NCBI GenBank assembly: GCA_007693855.1
Contig: RECU01000031.1
Span: forward strand, 1-48,316
Source: Gammaproteobacteria bacterium
GTDB taxonomy: Bacteria; Pseudomonadota; Gammaproteobacteria; Steroidobacterales; PWYM01
Direction: 5' to 3'
DNA: 48,316 bases
The notes beneath the pieces are model-generated. The model made no database searches. It was not told the DNA's origin and worked only from the letters and a program-made list of their open reading frames with translations. The translations under genes were made by a program, and so were the position numbers. Below, in pieces: positions 14,556 to 23,409 of this stretch; position 1 is the first letter of the stretch, and the number at the start of each line of letters is the position of its first letter.

Positions 14556-15128
14556 ATGAACGAGTACGAAAACAACAGTGATCAAAATAGTTTGCGCACC
14601 GGTTCGCGCCCCGAAGATGCGGGTCGCGACGGCGGCAGCGGCCACGAGTGGGCAGCCCGGGATGTTCGGGTAATGTCCGCGGTCCGCCACTTCCGCGTCG
14701 TGGTGCGGGCCGTCCAGGCCCATTCCAGCTGGGTGGAGCGCCAATGCGGCGTGACCGCCGCCCAGCTCTGGGCCCTGTGGGAGGTCTTCCGGGAGCCTGG
14801 CCTCAGGGTCTCGGACATCTCCCGACGCTTGTCGATCAAGCCGGCCACCGCGAGCAATCTCCTCGACAAGATCGAGGCCAAGGGACTGGTTCGCCGGGAG
14901 CGCCGTGGTCCGGACCAGCGCGTAGTCAGGCTGTTTCCCACGGATGACGGCGCGCGGCTGCTGGCCAGGGCGCCACGGCCGGCCGAAGGCGCTCTGCTCG
15001 ACGCCCTCACCCGCCTGGATGACCAGCAACTCGAGGCGCTCAACGGCAGTCTCGAAGCGCTGGTCGACATCCTGCGCGTCAAGGAGGAGGGATCGGCGTT
15101 GTCGCCGATCGTGCCCTCAGGGAACTGA
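14556..15128 (+). CDS. ectR: MarR-family regulator of the ectoine operon (EctR-like)
   Basis: MarR-type winged-helix protein of 190 aa. The first ~40 residues are polar and unusual (N-N-S-D-Q-N, G-G-S-G). The MarR core begins near M40-S-A-V-R-H-F; the recognition helix is S-I-K-P-A-T-A-S-N-L-L-D-K-I (about 105-118) and the wing is R-R-E-R-R-G-P-D-Q-R. It probably binds the inverted repeat over its own promoter. The ATG at 14556 leaves almost no leader; the ATG at 14673 is an alternative that would remove the extension. Placed 81 bp before ask and in the same direction, it most likely senses osmotic state and represses ectoine synthesis, as EctR1 does in methylotrophs. Confidence 0.8.
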   Translation: MNEYENNSDQNSLRTGSRPEDAGRDGGSGHEWAARDVRVMSAVRHFRVVVRAVQAHSSWVERQCGVTAAQLWALWEVFREPGLRVSDISRRLSIKPATASNLLDKIEAKGLVRRERRGPDQRVVRLFPTDDGARLLARAPRPAEGALLDALTRLDDQQLEALNGSLEALVDILRVKEEGSALSPIVPSGN

Positions 15129-15209
15129 CGCATCTCATCGCCCCGGGCTCCCCTGCCCGCGGGACCTTACTTGCCACAACAGACAGACAACAAAAGGCTC
15201 ACGAAGCAC

Positions 15210-16412
15210 ATGAACATCATCGTTCAGAAGTACGGCGGCTCATCGCTCGCCGAAGACAGCAAACTGCGCGCCGTGGCGCAACGCATCGCCGAGACGCGCC
15301 GCAGCGGCGCCGGGCTCGTGGTGGTGGTCTCCGCCATGGGCGATACCACCAGCCGCTTGCTCGCGCATGCCGGTCGCCTCAACGCGACGCCGGAGCATCG
15401 CGAGCTGGACATGCTGCTCGCCGCCGGCGAACAGAAATCGGCCTCCCTGCTGTCCCTCGCCCTGCACGACCTCGACATCGAGGCGGTGGCGCTGACCGGG
15501 GCACAGGCCGGCGTCTGCACCTGCGAGGCACACTTGAATGCCCGTATCCGCAAGGTCGATCCGACACGGATGCACCGCGAGGTCGCAGCCGGTCGTGTGG
15601 TGGTCGTGGCCGGCTTCCAGGGCGCGAGCCCGGCGGGCGACATCACCACACTGGGCCGGGGCGGCTCTGACACGACCGCGGTTGCCATTGCCGCCGCCGT
15701 GGGGGCCAGCCGCTGCGAGATCTACTCGGACGTCGATGGGGTCTACACCGCCGACCCGCGTGTGGTCCCGGAGGCCACCCGTCTGCGCATGCTCAGTCTG
15801 ACCGAAATGAAAGTGCTGGCGCACCACGGCTCCGGCGTGCTCAACGAGCGGGCCATCGATTACGCCCTCGAGCATGGGGTCACGATCCACGCGCGGCGGG
15901 CCCACGGCGACGGCGGCCAGACGATCGTCCGCACCGAACAGGGCACCGGTGGCCGCACCCGCATCGCCGGCATTGCCACCCATGCCGCGCTGCTGCGGAT
16001 CGATTTCACGGAACTCGCTGATCGTGCGGCGCTTGGCGAACTGCTGGACGAATACGACAGCTTCGCACCGGAGCTCGCCCTCGGGGGTCGCGGCCTGTAT
16101 CTGTTGCCTACTGACCAGCTGGCCGACGTGCCCGGGCTCTGCGAGGTGATCAAGGCGCGCTGCGGTGAGGGTGTTCAGGTCCACGGTACTGTCGCGTCGG
16201 TGTCCGCCGTCGGCCGCCAGGCCGGACGCGACCCGGGCACGCTTGCCTTTGCGCAACAGCTGCTGTCGGCGCAGCAGATCACGGTCCATCACGCCTTCGC
16301 CACCGAGCACGCAGTGACCTGCCTGGTACCCGAAGAGGCGCAGGCGAAGGCGGCCCAGGTTTTCCACGCCGGCTTCCGAATCGCCGATACCGGAGTGGCC
16401 GATGTCGCCTGA
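15210..16412 (+). CDS. ask: aspartate kinase, ectoine-operon type
   Basis: Aspartokinase of 400 aa phosphorylating L-aspartate to aspartyl-phosphate, the first step toward aspartate semialdehyde and ectoine. It shows the K-Y-G-G-S-S motif at about 7-12, G-R-G-G-S-D-T-T near 150, and S-D-V-D-G-V-Y-T-A-D-P-R near 173-184, followed by ACT-type domains. The frame opens at a TTG at 15171, but similarity to aspartokinases starts at M-N-I-I-V-Q-K-Y, so the ATG at 15210 is used. A dedicated, feedback-insensitive kinase (Ask_Ect) is often linked to ectABC, usually downstream; here it precedes ectA and overlaps it by 11 bp. Confidence 0.88.
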   Translation: MNIIVQKYGGSSLAEDSKLRAVAQRIAETRRSGAGLVVVVSAMGDTTSRLLAHAGRLNATPEHRELDMLLAAGEQKSASLLSLALHDLDIEAVALTGAQAGVCTCEAHLNARIRKVDPTRMHREVAAGRVVVVAGFQGASPAGDITTLGRGGSDTTAVAIAAAVGASRCEIYSDVDGVYTADPRVVPEATRLRMLSLTEMKVLAHHGSGVLNERAIDYALEHGVTIHARRAHGDGGQTIVRTEQGTGGRTRIAGIATHAALLRIDFTELADRAALGELLDEYDSFAPELALGGRGLYLLPTDQLADVPGLCEVIKARCGEGVQVHGTVASVSAVGRQAGRDPGTLAFAQQLLSAQQITVHHAFATEHAVTCLVPEEAQAKAAQVFHAGFRIADTGVADVA

Positions 16413-16941
16413 AGCGCTGGCCAGAACGCCTGCACCGGACGTCCGCTTCCGTGCGGCACGGCCCGAAGATGGCGCCGCCATGTGGCAGCTCGTGCACGAC
16501 ATGGGCGGCCTCGAGCTCAACACCGCGTACTTCTACGTGCTGTTCTGCATCGACTTCGCCGAGACCTGCGTCGTGGCCGAGACGCCAGACGGCCGCATGG
16601 CCGGTTTCGTGCTTGGCCACCGCCCTCCTGCACGGCCGGATACCGTGTTCGTCTGGCAGGTTGGCGTGGCGCCCTGGATGCGCCGGCAGGGCCTCGCGGG
16701 ACGACTGCTCGAGGCACTGCTCGGTCAGCAGTCACGCCCCGCACGCTGGCTCGAGGCCACCGTAAGCCCCGACAACAGCGCCTCGATGCAGCTGTTCCGC
16801 GCCCTTGCCCGCAGCCGCGGTGTGCGCTGCGAGGAAAGCGACTTCATGCCCGCCAGACTCTTTCCCGGCGATCACGCGGCCGAGCGACTGTTTCGCATCG
16901 GCCCCCTGAATTCAATACCAGCACAGGAACAAACATCATGA
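16402..16941 (+). CDS. ectA: L-2,4-diaminobutyrate gamma-acetyltransferase
   Basis: GNAT-fold enzyme of 179 aa that acetylates L-2,4-diaminobutyrate to N-gamma-acetyl-diaminobutyrate. The EctA pattern L-E-L-N-T-A-Y-F-Y-V-L (about 36-46), the acetyl-CoA loop R-R-Q-G-L-A-G-R-L-L (about 93-102) and V-S-P-D-N-S-A-S are present. The start overlaps ask by 11 bp and the end overlaps ectB by 4 bp (ATGA), so the three genes are translationally coupled. Second enzyme of the ectoine pathway proper. Confidence 0.93.
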   Translation: MSPEALARTPAPDVRFRAARPEDGAAMWQLVHDMGGLELNTAYFYVLFCIDFAETCVVAETPDGRMAGFVLGHRPPARPDTVFVWQVGVAPWMRRQGLAGRLLEALLGQQSRPARWLEATVSPDNSASMQLFRALARSRGVRCEESDFMPARLFPGDHAAERLFRIGPLNSIPAQEQTS

Positions 16942-18218
16942 GCATTCAAACCATCGAACGGCTCGAATCGGCAGTCCGCGGCTACGTGCGCACTTTCCCT
17001 TGTGTGTTCACGCACGCAAAAGGCGCGCGCATGACCAGCGAGGACGGCCGCGAGTTCATCGATTTCTTCGCTGGCGCCGGCGTGATGAACTACGGCCACA
17101 ATCATCCCGCGCTGAAGACGGCGCTGCTCGAGTACCTCGCAGAGGATCACATCATCCACAGCCTGGACATGGCCACGGCGGCGAAGGTCCGCTTCCTCGA
17201 GCGCTTCGAAGAGGTCATTCTCAAGCCGCGCGGCATGGACTACCGCGTGCAGTTTCCTGGCCCCACCGGCACCAATGCGGTCGAGGCGGCGTTGAAACTG
17301 GCGCGCAAGGTCACCGGCCGCGAGCGGATTCTGTCGTTCACCAACGCCTTCCATGGCATGACGCTGGGCGCCCTTGCCGTCACCGGCAACTCGTTCAAGC
17401 GCGCGGGCGCCGGTGTGCCACTGTCGCATGTCACGATGATGCCGTTCGACAGCTACCTCGACGAGGGCGAGGAACAAAGCCTGAAACTGCTCGAGGCGAT
17501 GCTCGGAGACGAAGGCTCGGGCATCGACAAGCCTGCTGCCGCCATCATCGAGACGGTACAGGCCGAGGGCGGCGTAAACGTGGCGCGGATGGAATGGCTG
17601 CGAGAGCTCGCCGCGCTCCTGAAGCGCCATGACGTGCTGCTGATCGTCGACGACATCCAGGTCGGCTGCGGCCGTACCGGCCCGTTCTTCAGCTTCGAAG
17701 CCGCCGGCATACAGCCCGACATCATCTGTCTGTCGAAATCGCTGAGCGGTTTCGGCCTGCCGCTGGCCGTGACCCTGATGCGCCCGGAGCTCGACGTCTG
17801 GTCGCCCGGGGAGCATAACGGCACCTTTCGGGGCCACAACCCCGCCTTCGTCACAGCCACGGCGGCGCTGGGGTTCTGGACCGACGATCAGCTCGAGCGC
17901 GAAGTCGGCCGCAAGGCGGCAGTGATCGAACAGCGGCTTGGCGCGCTGGTCGACCGGCTGCCGGTCGAGGCGACGCACCGCGGCCGCGGACTGATCCAGG
18001 GGATCGAGTTCACCGACCGCGCGCTGGCCGCGGCGGCCTCACAGGCGGCGTTCGAGCGCGGACTGATCATCGAGACCGCCGGCATCGACGATCAGGTGCT
18101 GAAACTGCTCCCGCCGCTGATGATTCCCGATGCGGATCTCGCCGCAGGCCTCGATATCGTCGATGCAGCGGTCATGTCGGTGGCCCGCCGGGCTGCACCC
18201 GGCCGGAAGGTCGCCTGA
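16938..18218 (+). CDS. ectB: diaminobutyrate--2-oxoglutarate transaminase
   Basis: Class III PLP aminotransferase of 426 aa that converts aspartate semialdehyde and glutamate into L-2,4-diaminobutyrate. It contains the G-P-T-G-T-N-A-V-E-A-A motif (about 111-121), V-D-D-I-Q-V-G-C-G-R-T-G with the PLP-ring Asp, and the PLP lysine in C-L-S-K-S-L-S-G-F-G. The protein begins M-S-I-Q-T-I-E-R-L-E-S. The frame is open for 152 codons upstream inside ectA, but the ATG at 16938 overlapping the ectA stop is the natural start. Confidence 0.95.
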   Translation: MSIQTIERLESAVRGYVRTFPCVFTHAKGARMTSEDGREFIDFFAGAGVMNYGHNHPALKTALLEYLAEDHIIHSLDMATAAKVRFLERFEEVILKPRGMDYRVQFPGPTGTNAVEAALKLARKVTGRERILSFTNAFHGMTLGALAVTGNSFKRAGAGVPLSHVTMMPFDSYLDEGEEQSLKLLEAMLGDEGSGIDKPAAAIIETVQAEGGVNVARMEWLRELAALLKRHDVLLIVDDIQVGCGRTGPFFSFEAAGIQPDIICLSKSLSGFGLPLAVTLMRPELDVWSPGEHNGTFRGHNPAFVTATAALGFWTDDQLEREVGRKAAVIEQRLGALVDRLPVEATHRGRGLIQGIEFTDRALAAAASQAAFERGLIIETAGIDDQVLKLLPPLMIPDADLAAGLDIVDAAVMSVARRAAPGRKVA

Positions 18219-18268
18219 GTGCCCGCCCCTGACCCCACCCATCAACGCAGTACCAGGGAAGCTTGTAC

Positions 18269-18691
18269 ATGATCGTAAGGACACTGAACGGGACGCTCGG
18301 CACCGAGCGCGAAATCGACACGCCCGGCTGGACCAGCCGCAGGCTGCTGTTGAAAAGCGAGAACATGGGATTCTCGCTGCACGACACGCTGATCAAACCG
18401 GGCGCTGAACTGCCCATGTGCTACCGCAACCACCTTGAGGCGGTCTACTGCATCGAGGGCGAGGGCGAGGTGGAGACCGTCGCCGATGGGGTCCGGCACC
18501 AGATCAAGGCCGGCACGGTCTATGCGCTGGACCGGCACGACGAGCACATTCTGCGGGCGCGCACGCAGATGCGCATGGTCTGCGTGTTCAATCCGCCGAT
18601 CACCGGGCGGGAGGTCCACGGCGACGACGGGGCCTACCCGCTGGTCGAGGATGACGAGGCGGGCGGCAACGACGACCTCAGGGCCGGTTGA
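18269..18691 (+). CDS. ectC: L-ectoine synthase
   Basis: Cupin enzyme of 140 aa that cyclises N-gamma-acetyl-diaminobutyrate to ectoine. It opens with the characteristic M-I-V-R-T-L-N-G-T, and has [17 protein letters not shown] (metal-ligand Glu) and Y-A-L-D-R-H-D-E-H (metal-ligand Tyr and His). A TTG at 18263 is in frame but the ATG at 18269, preceded by AGGGAA, matches the family start. No ectD hydroxylase follows, so the product is probably ectoine and not hydroxyectoine, at least from this locus. The end overlaps the convergent gene by 14 bp. Confidence 0.95.
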   Translation: MIVRTLNGTLGTEREIDTPGWTSRRLLLKSENMGFSLHDTLIKPGAELPMCYRNHLEAVYCIEGEGEVETVADGVRHQIKAGTVYALDRHDEHILRARTQMRMVCVFNPPITGREVHGDDGAYPLVEDDEAGGNDDLRAG

Positions 18692-19262
18692 GAAACACCG
18701 CGTCGCGCGGCGTCCGGCTGCCACGCAGCGTCAGGCTCGCGTTGATGCCCTCATCGAGGATCATGGTCGAGGGCACGTTCTCGTTCCAGTCCATCACGAC
18801 CTGACGCCGCGCGATGCGCCACTCGCCGTCGCGCCTCTCCAGGCGATCGACGTAGCGCCCGCCGAAGATGTAGAGATGGCGGCCGCGCTGCGCCGGGCCG
18901 ATATTGAACTGCTGCATGTACGTGGAGCCGAAAATATCGTCCATCCGGTCCGGCCGGACGATGTGATAGGCCAGCAGGTAACTCTCCGTACAGGCCACGT
19001 CACCGTCGATCTCCATATGGACATTACAGATGGCATGGGTGGTGACCTCGAACCATTCCTGGATCTCGCGGATGATGTACTCGGCAAACTCCTGGGCATT
19101 GCCCTGGAAAATACCGTGATCATCGAAACCGTCCTCGTGATAGACGGATTTCATGAGCTCGACGTCGCAACGATCGAGCGCACGACAGTAGCGGGTCAAC
19201 ACGTCATAGCACTTCTGACGTGCAATGAGTTCACGAACTTCAGCGTCGGTTACGGCGTCCAT
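18678..19262 (-). CDS. SnoaL/NTF2-like domain protein
   Basis: Protein of 194 aa with an NTF2-like (SnoaL-type) cone fold: an N-terminal helix pair ([17 protein letters not shown]), the typical D-R-C-D-V-E-L-M turn, then beta strands ending in [12 protein letters not shown]. Such proteins are hydratases, dehydratases, isomerases or small subunits of ring-hydroxylating oxygenases; the substrate cannot be told. GGGGGAACC precedes the ATG at 19262, which is preferred over an upstream in-frame start at 19337. Convergent with ectC and without obvious partners. Confidence 0.8.
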   Translation of the reverse strand: MDAVTDAEVRELIARQKCYDVLTRYCRALDRCDVELMKSVYHEDGFDDHGIFQGNAQEFAEYIIREIQEWFEVTTHAICNVHMEIDGDVACTESYLLAYHIVRPDRMDDIFGSTYMQQFNIGPAQRGRHLYIFGGRYVDRLERRDGEWRIARRQVVMDWNENVPSTMILDEGINASLTLRGSRTPRDAVFLNRP

Positions 19263-19410
19263 GGTTCCCCCGTTGATGACTTGGCTGCGGCCAGCGGCCC
19301 GAGCGGTGAGTGTGGAGCCCCGGCCTTCGCCGATCAACCACCCCGCCCCCGGTGCCTGTCTGCGCGGCGATGCTAGACTCTGAACATCCCCAGCTTGATC
19401 CGGATGGACG

Positions 19411-20712
19411 ATGATCGATAGTCAGCGCTTCCCGCCCCAGGTCCACCTGAACCTCAACGTCCGGGGACTGGAGCATTCCGCCACCATTGCCATCAACGAA
19501 CGCAGCAACGCCCTGCGTCGAGAGGGCCGCGAGGTGGTACGGCTCGGGCTCGGCCAGTCTCCCTTCCCGGTCCCGGCCCCCATGGTCGCAGCCCTCAGGG
19601 AGTCTGCAGGCGAGAAGGACTATCTCCCGGTAAAAGGTCTGCCCGCGCTGCGTCAGGCGATCGTCGAGTACTACCGGCGGACCGAAGGACTGGACTACCA
19701 CCCCGATCACGTGCTGGTGGGGCCGGGCACCAAGGAGCTCATGTTCCTCGTGCAGCTGGTGTACTACGGCGATCTCGTGATTCCGGCGCCCAGCTGGGTA
19801 TCCTATGCCCCACAGGCGCGCATCATCGGCCGTCATCTCCACTGGCTGCCCACGCAAATCGAGTCCGGCCTGGGGGTCACACCCGCGGCCCTGGAGCGTC
19901 TCTGCGCGGCCGATCCAGACCGCCCCCGGCTGCTGATCCTCAACTACCCCGGCAACCCCACGGGCACGACCTATCCTCCGGCCCAGCTCGAGGCCATCGC
20001 CGCGATCGCCCGGCGCTATCGCCTGCTGGTGCTGGCCGATGAGATCTACAGCGGTCTGCACTTCGAGGGCGAGCATGTGTCCATCGCCCGCTATTACCCG
20101 GAGGGCACGATCATCAGCAACGGGCTGTCGAAATGGGCGGGCGCAGGCGGCTGGCGTCTTGGCGCCTTCACCTTTCCGGAGTCACTGAAGTGGCTGGTCG
20201 ACACCATGGCGGCGGTGGCCAGCGAGACCTTCACGGCGACAGCAGCACCCATCCAGTACGCTGCCATTCGCGGCTTCGAGGACAGCCCGGAGATGCAGGA
20301 TTACCTGTCGCGGGCGCGACGTATTCTTGCCGCCCTCATGCGCCATACCTGGCGAAGGCTCGAGGGCATTGGCGCAGAACTCACCGAACCGCGTGGCGGG
20401 TTCTACGTGTTCCCCAATTTCACGCCACTCCGGGAACAGCTCAATGCCAAGGGGGCCCTGACCAGCCCGGAGCTGTGCGAACGTGCACTGGAACGCACTG
20501 GCGTGGCTTTCCTGCCGGGTACGGCCTTCGGCCGGCCCGAGCACGAGCTCTCCGTGCGCATTGCCTGCGTTGATTTCGACGGCGCGCGCGCGATGGCTGC
20601 CCTCGACGAGCTGCCCCCTGAAGAACTGCCCGATACCGGCTTCCTGGCACGCCACTGCCAGCCGACCTTCGATGGGATCGAACGCCTATGTGACTGGATC
20701 ATCCGGCCCTGA
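19411..20712 (+). CDS. class I/II PLP aminotransferase
   Basis: Fold-type I aminotransferase of 433 aa. Landmarks: N-Y-P-G-N-P-T-G (about 176-183), A-D-E-I-Y-S-G-L (about 209-216), the PLP lysine in S-N-G-L-S-K-W-A-G-A-G-G-W-R-L-G, and R-I-A-C near the C-terminus binding the alpha-carboxylate. These fit the aspartate/aromatic aminotransferase group. The amino donor is not predictable. Apparently monocistronic, with a convergent 27-bp overlap with the CDF exporter gene. A long N-terminal lead (P-P-Q-V-H-L-N-L-N-V-R-G-L) precedes the catalytic domain. Confidence 0.85.
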   Translation: MIDSQRFPPQVHLNLNVRGLEHSATIAINERSNALRREGREVVRLGLGQSPFPVPAPMVAALRESAGEKDYLPVKGLPALRQAIVEYYRRTEGLDYHPDHVLVGPGTKELMFLVQLVYYGDLVIPAPSWVSYAPQARIIGRHLHWLPTQIESGLGVTPAALERLCAADPDRPRLLILNYPGNPTGTTYPPAQLEAIAAIARRYRLLVLADEIYSGLHFEGEHVSIARYYPEGTIISNGLSKWAGAGGWRLGAFTFPESLKWLVDTMAAVASETFTATAAPIQYAAIRGFEDSPEMQDYLSRARRILAALMRHTWRRLEGIGAELTEPRGGFYVFPNFTPLREQLNAKGALTSPELCERALERTGVAFLPGTAFGRPEHELSVRIACVDFDGARAMAALDELPPEELPDTGFLARHCQPTFDGIERLCDWIIRP

Positions 20713-21897
20713 CCGGCGCCCACCCCCAGCGTCGCCCGGCGCAAACCAGACCTGTACATCGCCCACCCGTGGGTGACGACGCGTGGCAGCCATCAGCCGG
20801 GCCGCCTGCCAAGACGCGCGACCTGCGGTGCTGTCGGCTACCGGTGCCAGGAACAGCTCGACGTGAATTCGGCCGTCCAGGTAATGGAGGTCGACCCGGT
20901 GAATCCGGGTGGCCGAGTCCAGACCCTGCCAGTACGTGGCGAGCTCCCCTAGCAGCTGCGCACGGGTGGGCAGCGTCAGACTCAGGCGCTCGCGGGATTC
21001 GTCGATCTCGGGATCGACATGCACAGTGACGTCGGCGACGTCATCATCGGCCTCGAGCAGCCTGGCACGAACACACTCACTGATATGGTGCGCCTCGGAG
21101 ACACTGATCCGCGCGGCGAGCCTGACATGGACGTCGACCAGCGAATTCCCGCCCATGCGGCGAGTCCGCAGCAGGTGCAGATCCTGGACCCCATCGACTG
21201 CACGGATGGCGGCATCGATACGCGCAAGGCGCTCAGGGTCGAGACCGCGATCGATGAGTTCGGCGAGCCCTCGGTACACCAGCCGCCCGGCGATGAAGGC
21301 GATCATGGCGGCCACCAGCAATGCTGCCGCACTGTCCAGCCAGGGAAACCCCGCCAGCGCACCGATCACCCCGACCAGCACCACCAGAGAGGAGGCCACA
21401 TCGGAGCGATGGTGCCAGGCGTTGGCGACCAGCAGCGTCGAGCGCAGCGTTCGTGCCATGCGCCGCGTGTAACGAAACAGCGCCTCCTTGGTCAGCACCG
21501 CGACCGCCGCGAACAGCAGGGCCAACGGCTCCGGCGCGACCAGGGCCGAGGGATCAAGCAGCCGGCGCGCGGCATACAGCGCCAGCGTGAAGGCCACGCC
21601 GGCGAGCAGCAGGCCCACGATCACCGACGCGAGTGTCTCGATACGACCATGCCCATACGGATGTGCACTGTCGGCAGGACGGTTCGATTCGCGTGCCGCC
21701 AGCAGTACCACCGCATCGCTGACAAGATCGGAAAGGGTGTGCAGTCCGTCGGCAATCAGCGCCTGGGACTGGGAGACGACGCCACCCGCCAGCTGCATAC
21801 CAGCCAGACCAAGATTGGTGAGCGCGCCCACCACGGTGACACGCCGCATGGCTGGATAGCGACCCTCAGGGCGGCGCTCCGGCGAGCTGATATTCAC
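20686..21897 (-). CDS. cation diffusion facilitator metal exporter
   Basis: CDF-family inner-membrane antiporter of 403 aa expected to export divalent metal (Zn, Fe, Mn, Co or Cd) for H+. Metal-site residues are A-D-G-L-H-T-L-S-D (helix 2) and A-W-H-H-R-S-D-V (helix 5), with H-P-Y-G-H-G-R-I-E-T after helix 2. After the normal cytosolic domain (ending near V-H-V-D-P-E-I-D) there are about 120 further residues with a second H-R-V-D-L-H-Y-L-D-G-R-I-H-V-E-L stretch, so the C-terminal domain appears duplicated. Metal specificity not assignable. Single gene. Confidence 0.87.
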   Translation of the reverse strand: MNISSPERRPEGRYPAMRRVTVVGALTNLGLAGMQLAGGVVSQSQALIADGLHTLSDLVSDAVVLLAARESNRPADSAHPYGHGRIETLASVIVGLLLAGVAFTLALYAARRLLDPSALVAPEPLALLFAAVAVLTKEALFRYTRRMARTLRSTLLVANAWHHRSDVASSLVVLVGVIGALAGFPWLDSAAALLVAAMIAFIAGRLVYRGLAELIDRGLDPERLARIDAAIRAVDGVQDLHLLRTRRMGGNSLVDVHVRLAARISVSEAHHISECVRARLLEADDDVADVTVHVDPEIDESRERLSLTLPTRAQLLGELATYWQGLDSATRIHRVDLHYLDGRIHVELFLAPVADSTAGRASWQAARLMAATRRHPRVGDVQVWFAPGDAGGGRRSGPDDPVT

Positions 21898-21919
21898 CGG
21901 GAAACCCGCCTCCGCCGGC

Positions 21920-22423
21920 TCAGTTCACCGTCAGGACCTTCACGGCGAAATTCAGGGCCTGGCCAGCCAGCGGATGGTTGAAGTCGAGCACGACCAGGTC
22001 ATCGCGCACCTCGGCGACGCGCACCTGGAACGGCATCCCGTCCGGATCGACACCGACCAGCATTTCGCCGACCTGCCGGCCCTCCTCCGGGATACGATCC
22101 AGCGGGACTTCCTGGAAGCCCCGCGGGTCCACTTCACCGTACCCGTCCTCGGCATCGAGGCGGAACTCACGTTCCTCGCCCGGCCCCAGCCCAACAAGCG
22201 CGGCTTCCAGCGCCGGAAGCAGCTGGCCCGCCCCGTGAGTGTAGACCAGCGGCTCGCCGCCGACGTTGCTGTCAGCCGTGCTGCCATCGTCGAGGGTCAA
22301 GGTGTATTCAATGGTGACTTCGCGACCCTCGCCGACGACACCACTCTCTTCGGCCTGCGCCAGCGGCGCGGCGAGAGCGAACCACAGTGCCACCCCCGCG
22401 GCGGCAGACAACTTGATCTTCAA
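21920..22423 (-). CDS. exported FKBP-type peptidyl-prolyl isomerase
   Basis: SlyD-like FKBP of 167 aa with a Sec signal peptide (K-I-K-L-S, hydrophobic run, A-P-L-A-Q-A before E-E). The FKBP core shows Y-T-L-T-L-D-D-G-S, G-A-G-Q-L-L-P-A-L-E-A-A-L and the C-terminal N-H-P-L-A-G-Q-A-L-N-F signature. It would isomerise prolyl bonds in the periplasm. The start is a TTG at 22421-22423 preceded by CAGGAG at a 7-base spacing; longer in-frame starts would bury the signal peptide. It is divergent from the HIT gene with 76 bp between starts. Confidence 0.85.
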   Translation of the reverse strand: MKIKLSAAAGVALWFALAAPLAQAEESGVVGEGREVTIEYTLTLDDGSTADSNVGGEPLVYTHGAGQLLPALEAALVGLGPGEEREFRLDAEDGYGEVDPRGFQEVPLDRIPEEGRQVGEMLVGVDPDGMPFQVRVAEVRDDLVVLDFNHPLAGQALNFAVKVLTVN

Positions 22424-22499
22424 CGGAAAACTCCTGAGGATGTTGCAGGGCGTCACTATAACGCACTCATACCGCACTCGGGCACCGTCTGATCTCAAA

Positions 22500-22931
22500 A
22501 TGAAGTTCTCCCTGCACCCTGCACTTGCGCGGGACACCGTCCCGATCAGCCGCCTTGGCGGCACCCGGCTGCTGCTGATGAACGACAGCCGGTTCATCTG
22601 GTGCGTGCTGGTACCGGAATATCCCGGCCTGCGTGAACTCCACGAGTTGCCACAACCGCAGCGAAGCGCGTTCCTCGAGCTTGTCTGTCAGCTCTCCGCC
22701 AACCTGCACACGGCCTTCGACGCGGAAAAAATGAACGTCGCCGCCTTGGGCAACCGCGTCCCTCAACTGCACGTGCATATTGTCGTGCGCCATAGCGCCG
22801 ATGCGGCGTGGCCGGACCCGGTCTGGGGTGTCGGAGCGGCCGTGCCCTGGGAAACCAGCGCACTCGCCGAGGTCATCCCGCGAGTGCGCGGCTGCGCTGC
22901 CGCGCTCGACAGCGGACCGCAATCCCTGTGA
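22500..22931 (+). CDS. HIT-family protein
   Basis: Histidine-triad superfamily protein of 143 aa, a probable nucleotide hydrolase or transferase acting on nucleoside phosphate esters. The active-site strand reads P-Q-L-H-V-H-I-V-V-R-H; the first His of the usual H-x-H-x-H is Gln, followed by D-A-A-W-P-D-P-V-W-G, a pattern I associate with a common proteobacterial HIT subgroup. The ATG at 22500 begins M-K-F-S-L-H-P; the frame is open upstream through the divergent FKBP. The stop overlaps the next start by 4 bp (GTGA). Confidence 0.87.
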   Translation: MKFSLHPALARDTVPISRLGGTRLLLMNDSRFIWCVLVPEYPGLRELHELPQPQRSAFLELVCQLSANLHTAFDAEKMNVAALGNRVPQLHVHIVVRHSADAAWPDPVWGVGAAVPWETSALAEVIPRVRGCAAALDSGPQSL

Positions 22932-23353
22932 CCACCACCGCCATGCGCCTGTGCGCCGGATTCCTGGTCGCGCCATTGCTGCCGCTGGCGATCTGGGCGG
23001 TCAGTCCGTCGGGCTTCAACGTGATCGCCTTCGTGCAGGGGCTGCCCGGCGTGTATGCGCTGGCGCTCGGCGTGGGCATTCCTCTGTGGCTGCTGCTGCG
23101 GCGCCTGAATCGATTGAGTCCGTTGCCTGTGGTCCTGTGCAGCGGACTGCTCATCGCGCTTGCCGGTACCGTTTATCAGGCCTGGCACCTGCGTCGAGCG
23201 CTGTATGTGCGCCAACGTGAGCGTGATCTCGTGCTGGACGGCCAGCTCACCGGTGACGGACTCAATGCATTGCTGGCGCATGCCGTCACCCTGTCCTGGC
23301 TCGCCGCCATCGGCGGGCTTGCCTGGTGGTTGATCGTGCGCGCACGCCGCTGA
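22928..23353 (+). CDS. small integral membrane protein of unknown function
   Basis: About 141 aa with roughly four hydrophobic segments (near 10-30, 35-55, 68-85 and 118-138) and a polar patch (V-R-Q-R-E-R-D-L) before the last. I do not recognise a family. The GTG at 22928 overlaps the HIT stop by 4 bp, so the two genes are co-translated; an ATG at 22943 is the alternative. It ends in R-A-R-R, 56 bp before the molybdopterin enzyme, which may belong to the same transcript. Confidence 0.6.
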   Translation: MTTTAMRLCAGFLVAPLLPLAIWAVSPSGFNVIAFVQGLPGVYALALGVGIPLWLLLRRLNRLSPLPVVLCSGLLIALAGTVYQAWHLRRALYVRQRERDLVLDGQLTGDGLNALLAHAVTLSWLAAIGGLAWWLIVRARR

Positions 23354-23409
23354 AGCCTGGGCTACACTGGGGTCAGCGGTTTCCGTGCGGCTCCGGGGGG
23401 AGAGGTGTC

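Noticed and set aside
15129-15209. Second promoter or attenuator before ask
   Set aside because: A GC-rich partial inverted repeat (CCCGGG/CCCGCGGG) is present, but no T-run and no good promoter boxes.
22443-22462. Promoter for the HIT gene from TTGCAG and TATAAC
   Set aside because: The boxes are only about 8 bp apart, far too close for sigma70.
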